Below, in pieces: positions 35,087 through 46,152 of a stretch of 64,000 bases of DNA; within the stretch, counting starts at the first letter, position 1; each line of letters opens with the position of its first letter. Made by a program: the position numbers and the translations under genes. Source of the stretch: an uncultured Bacteroidales bacterium (lineage in GTDB: Bacteria > Bacteroidota > Bacteroidia > Bacteroidales > Muribaculaceae); assembly GCA_902793405.1 (NCBI GenBank), contig CADBDH010000002.1, positions 62,001-126,000 on the forward strand. The letters are read 5' to 3'. Below the pieces are notes generated by a model. The model had not been told where the DNA came from. It did not search any database and saw only the letters and a program-made list of their open reading frames with translations.

Positions 35087-36295
35087 TTAGTAGCACTTGA
35101 TGCGGTACATGAAGCCCAATTCCACGCGGTTGGTGTTGTAGCTGTTGAGGTTGCTGAATTTGTTGAAATTGTATCGGTGTCCCAGGTAGGCCAGGAAAAT
35201 GCGGAAGTCGTGCTTAGGCAGGGGCCAGAACTCCAGGCTGCCCAGATAACCGATCGACTTGCGGTAGTTGTGCAGCTCCTCGATGCGTGCCACGCTTGTC
35301 GTCTCGTAGGTGCCCTTGAGCATCAGGTTCCATTTGTGGGCAAACTGCCAGTTCATCTTGGCCACCAGCGAATGGCTGTGCACCTTGCCCACGTGGGTCG
35401 AGCCTGGCGCGAGCCGGTCGCACAGGTCATGGGTCGCATAGTGCAGGCGATCCACATCGTCCCATTCGCCATAATAGTCGAGATACAGCTGGTAGTTGGG
35501 CAGATTGAGCTGCTGCCCCAGGGTCCACATGCGGGAGTATTTGTGCTTGGCTTGGGTCTGGATGCCCCATGCCCAGCGGGTCTGCAACTGGTCGTGAAAG
35601 AGGTTGCCGTTCCAGTTCACGATATAGGTGAGCGGTGCGCGGCTGCGGCTCAGTTTCTCGGGCTTTGCCAGGTCGCTGGTCACCACTTGGGGATTGTCGC
35701 CCAGTTCCTCGGTGAACGAGTCGTTGTAGCTGTTGGTGGCCTGCAGGGCCAACTCTTGGCTGGGGATAGGGTGGTAGCTTATCATCGCTCCGGCCATGAA
35801 GATGTCCATCATCTCCACCAAGTCGCTGTAGCGGTAGATCTCCATCGGGTTCTGGTCATACTCAAAGCCGCCCCAAATCTGGCACAGCTTGCCGGCGGCG
35901 ATTTCCACCTTGCTGCTCGGGCGGTAGCCCACCATCATGATGTCGGTGGCCTTGGCAAAGCGGTCTAAACCCTTGGCAGTCTGGCTCATGTTGAGCTGGT
36001 GGCGCAGGCGGTAAAATACCCGCGGCGTGATGTCACCCTTGATGTCGAGGCGCAGGTCACGGCAGATGAAACGGGTGTCCCACTCGCCGTTGTCGGCGTC
36101 CTCGGCCATCAGGCTTGATGCGAAGTTGATATGGAAGTTAAAGGCGTCGGTCTTTTTCTCGAGATTGAAAATGCGCTCGGCTAGAGATTCGGTGTCCTGA
36201 TCCTCACCGCCCATGCGTGTGTTATGGCCTTGAGCCATAGCTGTCAGTGTCAACAGGCTGGTGAATAAGGTGAGAAGGAATGCTTTCTTCTTCAT
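35087..36295 (-). CDS. Porin-like outer-membrane beta-barrel protein (OprO/OprP-type)
   Basis: A 402-residue protein with a signal peptide (AFLLTLFTSLLTLTAMAQ), then alternating hydrophobic/polar strands such as FNFHINFASSLM, VEIAAGKLCQIWGGFEYD and NLMLKGTYETTSVARIEEL. It ends in an aromatic strand (VELGFMYRIKCY), although the last residue Tyr follows Cys rather than the usual Phe. This fits the phosphate-selective porin O/P-like family of Bacteroidetes, a general or anion channel in the outer membrane. It is divergent from mazG with a perfect palindrome at its promoter. Confidence 0.75.
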   Translation of the reverse strand: MKKKAFLLTLFTSLLTLTAMAQGHNTRMGGEDQDTESLAERIFNLEKKTDAFNFHINFASSLMAEDADNGEWDTRFICRDLRLDIKGDITPRVFYRLRHQLNMSQTAKGLDRFAKATDIMMVGYRPSSKVEIAAGKLCQIWGGFEYDQNPMEIYRYSDLVEMMDIFMAGAMISYHPIPSQELALQATNSYNDSFTEELGDNPQVVTSDLAKPEKLSRSRAPLTYIVNWNGNLFHDQLQTRWAWGIQTQAKHKYSRMWTLGQQLNLPNYQLYLDYYGEWDDVDRLHYATHDLCDRLAPGSTHVGKVHSHSLVAKMNWQFAHKWNLMLKGTYETTSVARIEELHNYRKSIGYLGSLEFWPLPKHDFRIFLAYLGHRYNFNKFSNLNSYNTNRVELGFMYRIKCY

Positions 36296-36332
36296 TATAG
36301 TTTTCGTGATGTGGTGTTTAAAAAATCTGGCT

Positions 36333-36371
36333 GCAAATTTACACAGAATTCCGAATTCTGTGTAAATTTGC
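36333..36371. promoter_or_regulatory. Perfect 19-bp inverted repeat with outward -7 elements
   Basis: The arms GCAAATTTACACAGAATTC (36333-36351) and its exact complement (36353-36371) flank a single C. Each arm carries TAAATTTG reading outward (+: 36363-36370; -: 36334-36341), matching TAnnTTTG and separated by 21 bp. It lies between the porin-like gene (-) and mazG (+). It could be a symmetric divergent promoter and operator, or a hairpin. No TTG -33 elements are present. Confidence 0.7.
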
Positions 36372-36403
36372 GCAATTATTCATTGATTTATCAATACAAC
36401 AAC

Positions 36404-37201
36404 ATGCCTAATAACAGCAGAGAGAAGAAATTGGAGGCCTTTGGGCGACTGCTCGATATCCTGGACGAGCTGCGCGTGAAATGCCCCTGGGACCGCAAAC
36501 AGACCAACGAGAGCCTGCGTCCCAACACCATCGAGGAAACCATGGAACTCGCCGATGCCATCATGGGCGAGGACGACGATAAGATCCGTAAAGAGCTGGG
36601 CGACGTGCTGTTGCACATCGTTTTTTATGCCAAAATCGGTGACGAGAAGGGCAAGTTTGACATCGCCGACGTGTGCGATGCCCTGTGCGAGAAACTCGTT
36701 TACCGCCATCCGCACGTCTTCGGCGACGAGAAAGCCGATACCGCAGCCCAGGTGCTCAAGAACTGGGAACTCATCAAGATGAGCGAAAAGGATGGTAATA
36801 AGATGGTACTCAGCGGAGTACCTCGCAGTTTGCCGTCGCTCATCAAGGCCGAGCGCGTGCAGGAAAAAGCCGCCAATGTAGGCTTCGACTGGCAGAAGCG
36901 CGAGGACGTATGGGACAAAGTCAAAGAAGAACTGGGCGAGGTGGAGGCCGAACTGCGCGGCAACGATGCCGCCGACCGTGAAAAGGAATTCGGTGATCTC
37001 TTCTTCTCGCTGGTCAATGCGGCGCGACTCTACAACGTGCGTCCCGACAATGCCTTGGAGCGCACCAACCGCAAATTCATCGCCCGTTTCAACTACATCG
37101 AGCAAAAGGCCAACGAGCAGGGACGCCATGTCAACGAGCTGACCCTGGCCGAGATGGACGAACTCTGGAACGAGGCCAAAGCGCAACACCTTGGCGAATA
37201 G
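36404..37201 (+). CDS. mazG: Nucleoside triphosphate pyrophosphohydrolase MazG
   Basis: A 265-residue protein starting at ATG 36404; an in-frame start at 36311 would run through the palindrome. The first MazG domain is KCPWDRKQTNESLRPNTIEETMELADAI with KELGDVLLHIVFYAK (metal-binding E-x-x-E and ELGD). A second MazG domain has KEELGEVEAEL and EKEFGDLFFSLVN. The two-domain form hydrolyses NTPs to NMP and PPi, cleaning the nucleotide pool. It is followed 69 bp later by topB in the same direction. Cytosolic. Confidence 0.95.
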   Translation: MPNNSREKKLEAFGRLLDILDELRVKCPWDRKQTNESLRPNTIEETMELADAIMGEDDDKIRKELGDVLLHIVFYAKIGDEKGKFDIADVCDALCEKLVYRHPHVFGDEKADTAAQVLKNWELIKMSEKDGNKMVLSGVPRSLPSLIKAERVQEKAANVGFDWQKREDVWDKVKEELGEVEAELRGNDAADREKEFGDLFFSLVNAARLYNVRPDNALERTNRKFIARFNYIEQKANEQGRHVNELTLAEMDELWNEAKAQHLGE

Positions 37202-37270
37202 CAATTTAAAGTATTAGTTTAGACGTCAAGTCAAAATCCACTATCAACTAAGAACTAAGAATTCCCAACT

Positions 37271-39349
37271 ATGAAAGTCTGCGTAACAGAGAAACCCAGT
37301 GTGGCTCGTGACATTGCCCGGCTGCTTGGTGCCAACGACAGGCACGACGGCTACTTCGAGGGCAATGGCTATCAGGTGACGTGGACTTTCGGACACTTGT
37401 GTGAACTCAAGGCGCCCAACGACTATACCGACCAGTGGAAGTGGTGGAGTCTGGGCCAGTTGCCCATGATACCGCAGCGTTTCGGCATCAAGTTGAAGGA
37501 CGATGAGGGCATCAAGAAACAATTCAACGTCATTAAAAGCCTGATAGCCAGTGCAGATGAGGTCGTCAACTGCGGTGATGCCGGCCAAGAGGGAGAGCTC
37601 ATCCAGCGTTGGGTGTATCAGAAGGCCGAGTGCGATAAACCCGTTAAGCGACTGTGGATTTCGTCGTTGACCGACGAAAGCATCCGCAAGGGCTTTCAGG
37701 AGCTGAAAGATTCCAAAGACTTTGATAACCTGTACTTTGCAGGTCTGTCGCGAGCCATTGGCGATTGGATCTTGGGCATGAATGCCACGCGCCTCTATAC
37801 GCTGAAGTATTCCCGCTCGCGCGATGTGCTCTCGGTGGGCCGTGTGCAGACGCCCACGCTCGCCATGATTGTCGCTCGCCAGCGCGAGATAGAGAATTTC
37901 GTTCCCGAGAACTACTGGGAACTGAAGACCAAATACCGCGGCGTGACGTTCAACAGCACGCGCGGCCGCTTCAAGACCGAGGGCGAAGCAAATGATATCG
38001 TCGAGCAAATCAAGCAGTTACCGCTTGAGGTGACCTCGGTCGAGACCAAGAAAGGCCGCGAGGCGCCGCCGCGCCTGTTCGACCTGACGAGCCTGCAGGT
38101 GGAGTGCAACAAGAAGTTTGGCATGTCGGCCGACGATGCCCTCAAGACCATCCAGTCGTTGTACGAGAAAAAGGCGACCACCTATCCGCGTGTCGATACC
38201 ACTTATCTGAGCGACGACATCTATCCGCAGGTGCCCGGCATCATGCAGGCTATGGTGCCCTATGCCAACCTGACTGCTCCCGTGCTGGCACTCAACAAGT
38301 TGCCCAAGAGCAAAAAGGTGTTTGACAACAGCAAGGTGACCGACCACCATGCCATCATTCCCACCAATGTCAACCCGGCAACCGTCGCTATGACGCCCGA
38401 GGAAAAGCGCGTCTATCACCTGATTGCCGTCCGCTTTATCGCCGCCTTTTATCCTGATTGTGAATTCAATACGACAACCGTAATGGCCCAGGTGGGCGAG
38501 TATGGCTTCAAGGCCACGGGCAAGGAGATTCTCAAACCCGGCTGGCGTGATCTCTATAACAAGCCGGGTGACAAAAATGCCGACGAAGAAGGCAAGGAAA
38601 AGGCTGACGATGAGGACAATGGCGTGATGCCGCACTTCGAGAAAGGGGAGAGCGGTCCTCATGAGCCCTCGGTGCTCAAGCGCACCACCCAGCCGCCCAA
38701 ACCTTATACCGAGGGTACGCTGCTGCGTGCCATGGAAACAGCAGGCAAGACCGTTGACGACGAGGAGCTGCGCGATGCCATGAAGGAGAACGGCATCGGG
38801 CGCCCTTCGACACGCGCCGCCATCATCGAGACGCTGTTCAAGCGCCGTTACATCCGCAAGGAGCGCAAGAGCCTGGCACCCACAATGGCGGGCATCCAGC
38901 TCATCGACATCATACATGAACCTTTACTTAAAAGTGCAGCACTTACGGGACTGTGGGAGAAAAAGTTGCGCGAAATAGAACGCGGAGAATATGTTCCTGC
39001 CCAATTCATCGATGAACTCAAGCAGATGATCGGCGAGATTGTGCTTAATGTGCTGCGTGACAACACCGGAGGCAGCATCGCCGTCGAGCAGGGCAAGCCC
39101 GTCAAGCCCAAGTCGCCATCGGGTGGGGAAGAGAAGCCCAAAAAGCCGCGGGCGCCACGCCTGAAGAGTATTGAGGAAATCCCGTGCCCCGTGTGCGGCA
39201 AGGGGCATCTGGTCAAGGGCAATACGGCCTTTGGCTGCAGCGAGTACAAGAACGGCTGCCACACCGTGCTGCCGTTTACCGAGTATCCCGCCGATTCGAC
39301 GCCGGCCAAGCTGTCCCGCCTGGTCAAGAAGAACTTTAAGGTCAAGTAA
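37271..39349 (+). CDS. topB: DNA topoisomerase III
   Basis: A 692-residue type IA topoisomerase. The TOPRIM domain is at the N-terminus (KVCVTEKPSVARDIARLLG; CGDAGQEGELI), and DVLSVGRVQTPTLAMI and TTYPRVDTTYLS follow, with Tyr312 the likely nucleophile. Lys/Gly-rich MKENGIGRPSTRAAII lies in the central domain. A C-terminal zinc ribbon has CPVCGKG...CSEYKNGC near residues 640-665. A charged insert, DKNADEEGKEKADDEDN, lies near residue 440. It relaxes negative supercoils and unlinks single-strand crossings; a RecQ gene lies 2.4 kb downstream, its usual functional partner. Confidence 0.95.
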   Translation: MKVCVTEKPSVARDIARLLGANDRHDGYFEGNGYQVTWTFGHLCELKAPNDYTDQWKWWSLGQLPMIPQRFGIKLKDDEGIKKQFNVIKSLIASADEVVNCGDAGQEGELIQRWVYQKAECDKPVKRLWISSLTDESIRKGFQELKDSKDFDNLYFAGLSRAIGDWILGMNATRLYTLKYSRSRDVLSVGRVQTPTLAMIVARQREIENFVPENYWELKTKYRGVTFNSTRGRFKTEGEANDIVEQIKQLPLEVTSVETKKGREAPPRLFDLTSLQVECNKKFGMSADDALKTIQSLYEKKATTYPRVDTTYLSDDIYPQVPGIMQAMVPYANLTAPVLALNKLPKSKKVFDNSKVTDHHAIIPTNVNPATVAMTPEEKRVYHLIAVRFIAAFYPDCEFNTTTVMAQVGEYGFKATGKEILKPGWRDLYNKPGDKNADEEGKEKADDEDNGVMPHFEKGESGPHEPSVLKRTTQPPKPYTEGTLLRAMETAGKTVDDEELRDAMKENGIGRPSTRAAIIETLFKRRYIRKERKSLAPTMAGIQLIDIIHEPLLKSAALTGLWEKKLREIERGEYVPAQFIDELKQMIGEIVLNVLRDNTGGSIAVEQGKPVKPKSPSGGEEKPKKPRAPRLKSIEEIPCPVCGKGHLVKGNTAFGCSEYKNGCHTVLPFTEYPADSTPAKLSRLVKKNFKVK

Positions 39350-39361
39350 CACCATCAAGCT

Positions 39362-39574
39362 ATGTCATTGAATGAAGTGATCCAGTATGTGCTGGCAGGA
39401 TTGATAGTGGCAGCTGCCGTGTTTGCCGTGGGGCGCGCAATGTGGTGGGCGGCCCATGACAAAAAGACGGCGCTAACTGCCTGTGCTGCATGCAAGTTGC
39501 AGGACGTGTGCCGCAAGCCTGAGAAAAATTCTGTGAAAAAATGTGCCGATAAAGTTGCACAGCTCAAAAAGTAG
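39362..39574 (+). CDS. Small cysteine-containing membrane protein
   Basis: A 70-residue protein with one hydrophobic helix (VLAGLIVAAAVFAVGRAMWWA) and a short basic tail with four cysteines (TACAACKLQDVC...KKCAD). Layout resembles FeoB-associated Cys-rich membrane proteins, but no feoB is nearby, so the family call is not made. It follows topB by 12 bp and probably shares its transcript. Confidence 0.65.
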   Translation: MSLNEVIQYVLAGLIVAAAVFAVGRAMWWAAHDKKTALTACAACKLQDVCRKPEKNSVKKCADKVAQLKK

Positions 39575-39585
39575 CAGTAATTTTG
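39554..39585 (+). promoter_or_regulatory. Promoter for tRNA-Cys
   Basis: GTTG (39554-39557), 20-bp spacer, TAATTTTG (39578-39585). The transcript would start about 14 nt before the tRNA. The -33 lies inside the end of the small upstream gene. Confidence 0.72.
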
Positions 39586-39602
39586 CACCGCTAAACGCAA
39601 AA

Positions 39603-39674
39603 GGTCGCTTGGATGAGTGGTTTAGTCACCGGTCTGCAAAACCGGGCACAGCGGTTCGAGTCCGCTAGCGACCT
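39603..39674 (+). tRNA. tRNA-Cys (GCA)
   Basis: The cloverleaf folds cleanly: acceptor GGTCGCT / AGCGACC, anticodon stem CCGGT / ACCGG around the loop CTGCAAA (anticodon GCA), T-arm with GGTTCGAGTCC and discriminator T as expected for Cys. CCA is not encoded. Confidence 0.95.
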
Positions 39675-39681
39675 CAACAAG

Positions 39682-39719
39682 GAATCGCTTACTGAGAATA
39701 TCGGTTTGCGGTTTTTTTA
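39682..39719 (+). terminator. Terminator after tRNA-Cys
   Basis: AATCGC can pair with GCGGTT across a 23-nt loop, followed directly by a T-run (39711-39719). The weak stem gives only moderate confidence. Confidence 0.5.
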
Positions 39720-40059
39720 TTGTATAATGCTGTGGGGTTGCAAAATGAAGCATGACCTTTAAAGTGATACTTGATGGTTTGGCAATAATCCCATTGGATA
39801 GAGTAGTGTTAAATTTCTATAAATTGATGTCGGCGCCCTCAAATTGTGGTCGAATTTCTTTGAAAAAAGCCGCTTTTACAGTACTTTTGTGCACTTTAAA
39901 TTGGGGTCGAAAGGCGACTGGTGGCATCCCACAGGGGCGGCTTTTTAAAAACCGGTGCCGTAAATAACTGGATTCCAATACTATATATAACTATCTCCAC
40001 TAGCTCATTACTCTGCGGTAGTGAGCCCCTATTTTCGCATATCAAAAAAACTAACATAA
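39720..40059. other. Gene-poor stretch downstream of tRNA-Cys with a promoter and imperfect direct repeats
   Basis: About 340 bp with no supported gene. It holds a promoter-like pair TTTG (39859-39862), 19 bp, TACTTTTG (39882-39889); an imperfect 14-bp direct repeat (AAATTGTGGTCGAA at 39841, AAATTGGGGTCGAA at 39898; one mismatch); and an inverted pair AAAAAGCCGC / GCGGCTTTTT (about 39864 and 39937). It may be a remnant of an element integrated at the tRNA, a small RNA, or the recJ leader. Confidence 0.45.
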
Positions 40060-41788
40060 ATGATAAGTAAATGGAATTACTTACCTCTAACATCCGACGA
40101 ACGCATTGCCGAGGAGCAGCTGGCGGCCCAGTTCCCCAACTGCCCCGCGATCGCTCGGCTGTTGGTGCTCAGGGGCTTGAAGACCGCGGACGACGTCCAC
40201 GACTTCCTCTACCCGTCGCTCCAGCAGCTGCACGATCCGTTCTTGCTCAAGAACATGGACAAGGCAGTGGCAAGGCTGAATCACGCGTTAGGGGCAAAAG
40301 AGAAGATCATGGTGTATGGCGACTACGATGTGGATGGAACCACAGCTGTAGCGCTAGTGTATAAGTATCTTCAAAACATTTACTCCGATCTGGTTTACTA
40401 TATCCCGACACGTGACGACGACGGGTATGGTATCTCGCTGCAGAGCATCGACTATGCAGAGTCTATCGGAGTATCGTTGATTATCGTGCTCGATTGCGGC
40501 ATCAAGGCGATTGAGGAAATTGCCTATGCTAAGCAGAAGGGCATCGACTTCATCGTGTGTGACCACCATGTCCCCGATGATGTCTTGCCCGATGCAGCAG
40601 CTATCCTTAATCCTAAACTCGTCGACGACACCTATCCGTTCAAGGGGTTGTCGGGTTGCGGTGTGGGCTTCAAGTTCATGCAGGCCTTCTCCAAGAGTAA
40701 CGGCCTGGGGATGATGTACAACCTCGAAGCCATGCTCGACCTGGTGGCCGTGAGCATCGCGGCCGATATCGTGCCGCTCACGGGCGAGAACCGTGTGATG
40801 ATGTTCTATGGCCTGCGCCGTTTGAACAACAATCCCAATGTGGGTCTGCGCAGCATCATCCGCACTTGCGGCTTGAACCGTCACGAGCTCACCATCAACG
40901 ACATCATCTTCAAAATAGGACCTCGCATCAATGCGTCGGGCCGCATGGAGTCGGGCCAGGAGTCGGTAGAGCTGCTCGTGAGCCGCAACATGCAGAGCGC
41001 CATGGAGATATCCAAGCGCATCGACCAGTATAACAGCAACCGCAAGGAGCTTGATAGCCAGGTGACTGTCGAGGCCAACGAGATTATCGAGAGCCATGCT
41101 CAGGTGCTTGACGGCAAGAAGCCCATCGTCATCTATGACCGCAACTGGCACAAGGGTGTCATCGGTATCGTAGCGGCAAGGCTCGCCGAGTTGTACTTCA
41201 GGCCCTCGGTCGTGCTCACCTATTATGCCGACGGCATCGCAACGGGTTCGTCGCGTTCGGTGCGCGGATTTGATGTCTACACGGCTATCAAGTCGTGCCG
41301 CGACCTGCTGGAGACCTTCGGTGGCCATACCAATGCCGTGGGTCTGTCCATCAAGGAGGAGAACATTCCCGAATTCAGGCGCCGTCTCACCGCCTATGTC
41401 GAGGAGCACATCCACGACGAGCAGGTGACCCCGGCCATGGATATCGATTGTGAAATCAAGTTCAGCGACATCAACGGCTCGCTGTTGCGTTACCTGCGCT
41501 TGCTCAACCCCTACGGTCCCGGCAACAGCAAGCCGGTATTTATGACCCGCAAGGTCTATGATGCCGGATCGAGCAAGGTGGTGGGCAAGAAAAACGAGCA
41601 CATCAAGCTCGACCTCGTTGATGAGGCCGGCAACAAGGTGAACAACGCCATCGCCTTTGGCATGGCACGCTATAACGACGCCCTCAAGGCCGGCAAGCCC
41701 ATCGACATCTGCTATACAATCGAGGAAACCCGTCACCGCACATCTACCAACGTGCAACTCATGGTAAAGGCAATAAAACTCCACGACG

Positions 41789-41817
<29 letters not shown>
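40060..41817 (+). CDS. recJ: Single-stranded-DNA-specific exonuclease RecJ
   Basis: A 585-residue DHH-family 5'-3' exonuclease. Visible motifs: VYGDYDVDGTTAVALV, IIVLDCGIKA, FIVCDHHVPDD (DHH), RINASGRMESG in DHHA1 and FGGHTNAVGLS near residue 430, then an OB-like C-terminal domain. It degrades single-stranded DNA in recombination and repair. The stop overlaps the recQ start by 29 bp, so the two are translationally coupled; RecJ and RecQ cooperate in end processing. Confidence 0.96.
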
Positions 41818-43699
<1,882 letters not shown>

Positions 43700-43722
43700 G
43701 TTTGAAGGGCAGTAGCCAATAA

Positions 43723-43752
43723 AGAAGAGACGCAAAATCTTGCGTCTCTTCT
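43723..43752. repeat. Hairpin repeat GAGACGCAA..TTGCGTCTC, first copy
   Basis: 13-bp arms around a 4-nt loop; core GAGACGCAAAATCTTGCGTCTC at 43727-43748. It lies 24 bp after the recQ stop and may end that transcript. Its core is the exact reverse complement of the second copy. Confidence 0.75.
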
Positions 43753-43778
43753 CGTTAGGCGTCACAAATGACGGCCCT

Positions 43779-43800
43779 GAGACGCAAGATTTTGCGTCTC
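43779..43800. repeat. Hairpin repeat, inverted second copy
   Basis: GAGACGCAAGATTTTGCGTCTC, the exact reverse complement of the core at 43727-43748, separated by 30 bp. It resembles a REP-type intergenic element. Confidence 0.75.
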
Positions 43801-43820
43801 TACAATCTCGCTGAGTATGA

Positions 43821-43852
43821 AAAAAGGCGATGCCAAGTGGCATCGCCTTTTT
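43821..43852. terminator. Bidirectional terminator between recQ and the secreted protein gene
   Basis: Perfect 14-bp stem AAAAAGGCGATGCC / GGCATCGCCTTTTT around AAGT; A/T flanks on both sides make it work for both converging genes. Confidence 0.93.
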
Positions 43853-43873
43853 GTTTAATGTGAAGTCAATCAA

Positions 43874-46063
43874 TTACTTGATCATCTTGGCTGCGCTGTG
43901 GCTGCCGTCGGTGTAGGTGGTCACAACGATGGTGATACCGTTGGCCTCCTTCATCTCCTGACCCATGATGTTGTAGTAGCGAACGCCAGCAACAACCTTG
44001 TTGGTGTCGTTGATGAGCTCCTCAACGTCGCCAGTGCCATTGGTCAGACGGTAAACGGTCAGGTGGCCACCAGGATAGTACTGGTAGATGGTCACACCCT
44101 TGTCGTCAACCTCGGCATTGAACCAGTCGGCCTGGAAGTTGTTGGCGTTACCGTTAACGCTCGAAGGCACCTCAATGATGGGCTCATCGGCACCAGCCTC
44201 GGCGATAGCAAAGCCGTTCTGGTAGTCGGGCATGATGGGATAGATGTAGTACTCCTTGCCTTCCCAGATGAAGGGGAAGATGCCGTTAGCGTGGCCCTTG
44301 CCGGGCAGCACGATCGGGGTGGCAACCAGGTTGTCACCGTCGAACGTCAGCTTGCTGGGATTGCCGCTGCGGTAAGCATAGATTAAAGCATCCTCCTCGT
44401 CGAGGCCCTTGAAGTAGTTGATCACGGTCGAGGTCTGGCCGGTAATGCCGTCGCAAGTTGCGGTGTAGCACTCGTCAACGTTAACCTCACCACCGGTGAT
44501 GGTCATGATAGCAACACCGTTGGTGAAGGGATCGGTACCGGTGTTACCGCCGGTCATGTAGAGGGCACCGTCTTCCATCAGGTTACCCCTGGCGAAGCCG
44601 ATGAAGTCGCAACGACCCATCAGACCGCACTCCTCGGGAACGGTGTATTCCTTCATCTCGTTGGTCTCGGGGTTGATGACCTTGATGGTGGCCTCTACCC
44701 AAGCGCCGGGGAAGGCAGCGTTGCTGACAACGATGTTGCCGGCCTCGTCGCGGGTGATACCGCAGTTGGCACCGCCAGCATACTCGGTGTTGGCGATACC
44801 GTTCTCATCGACAACGACAACCTTCTGGTCGGCCTTGTTGTTGATGTAGAACTTGCCGTTCATACCGAAGCCCTGACGAACATCACCGGTAACAGAGCCG
44901 TCAAACGGAGTAGCAAGCGTCCAAACAGTCTCAATCTTGTAACCCTCTTCTACGGGAGGCTCTTCACCAGCCTTCACGATTGTCATGATCCCGTTCTCGA
45001 GGTCCACGGTCAGGTCATAGGTGCCGGCAGGAACCTTGAAGCTGTTACCCTGGCCGAAATTACCCATCTCGATGTCGATGCCGAACATGTCCTCGGTCAA
45101 GAGGAAACCATCCTCGATAGCACCGATGCGATAGCCACCGATGTTGCTCCAGTCGTCGCTGTTCTCACCCAGCTTGGTGGTAAACGAGAAGAAGCTGTAA
45201 CCGATGCCGTCGTTTTCATCGGGGGTCTCACCAGCAGTGGTGATCTGGGCAGTGAAGATGTTCTCATCCTCGGTGTCCATCTTGAAGCCTACGCTAGGAT
45301 CCCACTTATTGCCGTTCACCTCGCCCAGGATGTAGAGCTCACCGGTGCGGGGATCAAAGTCGCCGCTCTTCACGTAGCTGTAATTTACTACGTTGCCATC
45401 GGGATTGAAGGTGAAGGTTACGTCATAGAGGCCAGGACCTTCAACTTCAACAACCACGTTGTCGTTGGGCCATGCATTGCCCCAGTCGCGGTTGCCCACC
45501 ACCTTGAACTGCAGTTCATTACCTGCGAGCTCGCAGTTGTACTTGGTCAGTGCAAAGGTGCCATCTGCCTGCTTGATCATGTCGTTGTCGGCAATGCTGG
45601 GATCCCACTCGGTACCGAATACCGCTGCAGGAGTACCGGCTACGGTATAGGTATCGATGACGATGGGATCCTGATGACCTTTAATGATGAACTTGTTGAT
45701 GTAGGGGTTGAAGATGAACGTATACTCACTACCCGTTCCGGTGAACTTGTAGGATTTGTCGCCACCTTGGGGGGTCGATACCCACTGGTCAACAACCACC
45801 TCAACGTCGCTGCCCGAAGGACCGTAGCGGTAGTTGGAATTGAACACATCCCAGCTTGCGTCAAGGCCGCTGGCAAATACGAACCATACCGAACCGCTGA
45901 TGGTAGCCTTATAGCTATAAGTACCATCGGCTTCCATGGTCATCTCGACGCCTGCGGCGGGATTCCAGTCGCCAAAGGGCGCATTACCAACAATGTAGTA
46001 AGCTGCCTGTGATGAGAAGGCGAGCATTACCGTCATTGCAAAAAGAGTAAAGATTTTCTTCAT
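43874..46063 (-). CDS. Large secreted protein with SusE/F-like N-terminal repeats
   Basis: A 729-residue protein with a signal peptide (IFTLFAMTVMLAFSSQA). Residues about 20-130, 140-235 and 240-370 form three beta-sandwich repeats beginning with YYIVGNAPFGDWNP, the FGTEWDPSI type and LYILGEVNGNKWDP, as in SusE/SusF starch-binding proteins. Residues about 380-690 look like a beta-propeller. The last about 40 residues, with YYNIMGQEMK...GSHSAAKMIK, resemble a type IX secretion (type A) sorting signal. Likely an exported glycan-binding protein; the ligand is unknown. No susC/D neighbours are in the window. Confidence 0.72.
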   Translation of the reverse strand: MKKIFTLFAMTVMLAFSSQAAYYIVGNAPFGDWNPAAGVEMTMEADGTYSYKATISGSVWFVFASGLDASWDVFNSNYRYGPSGSDVEVVVDQWVSTPQGGDKSYKFTGTGSEYTFIFNPYINKFIIKGHQDPIVIDTYTVAGTPAAVFGTEWDPSIADNDMIKQADGTFALTKYNCELAGNELQFKVVGNRDWGNAWPNDNVVVEVEGPGLYDVTFTFNPDGNVVNYSYVKSGDFDPRTGELYILGEVNGNKWDPSVGFKMDTEDENIFTAQITTAGETPDENDGIGYSFFSFTTKLGENSDDWSNIGGYRIGAIEDGFLLTEDMFGIDIEMGNFGQGNSFKVPAGTYDLTVDLENGIMTIVKAGEEPPVEEGYKIETVWTLATPFDGSVTGDVRQGFGMNGKFYINNKADQKVVVVDENGIANTEYAGGANCGITRDEAGNIVVSNAAFPGAWVEATIKVINPETNEMKEYTVPEECGLMGRCDFIGFARGNLMEDGALYMTGGNTGTDPFTNGVAIMTITGGEVNVDECYTATCDGITGQTSTVINYFKGLDEEDALIYAYRSGNPSKLTFDGDNLVATPIVLPGKGHANGIFPFIWEGKEYYIYPIMPDYQNGFAIAEAGADEPIIEVPSSVNGNANNFQADWFNAEVDDKGVTIYQYYPGGHLTVYRLTNGTGDVEELINDTNKVVAGVRYYNIMGQEMKEANGITIVVTTYTDGSHSAAKMIK

Positions 46064-46121
46064 AGACTCGAATGTTTAAAATTAATATAATGTGAATAAT
46101 ACTACTCGTATTTTAAACATG

Positions 46122-46152
46122 CAAAGTTAGCTAGTTAGTTTGAAAAAGACAA
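46122..46152 (-). promoter_or_regulatory. Promoter for the secreted SusE/F-like gene
   Basis: Minus strand TTG (46150-46152), 20-bp spacer, TAACTTTG (46122-46129), about 60 bp before the ATG. The remaining gap to korA (46153-46388) shows no gene or clear structure. Confidence 0.72.

Noticed and set aside
36311..36403. Longer mazG start
   Set aside because: The extra residues would be encoded by the perfect palindrome and promoter; the MazG family starts near the ATG at 36404.
39752..39967. 71-codon open frame after tRNA-Cys
   Set aside because: It runs across a promoter-like pair and imperfect repeats, has no recognisable family and an unusual composition; treated as non-coding.
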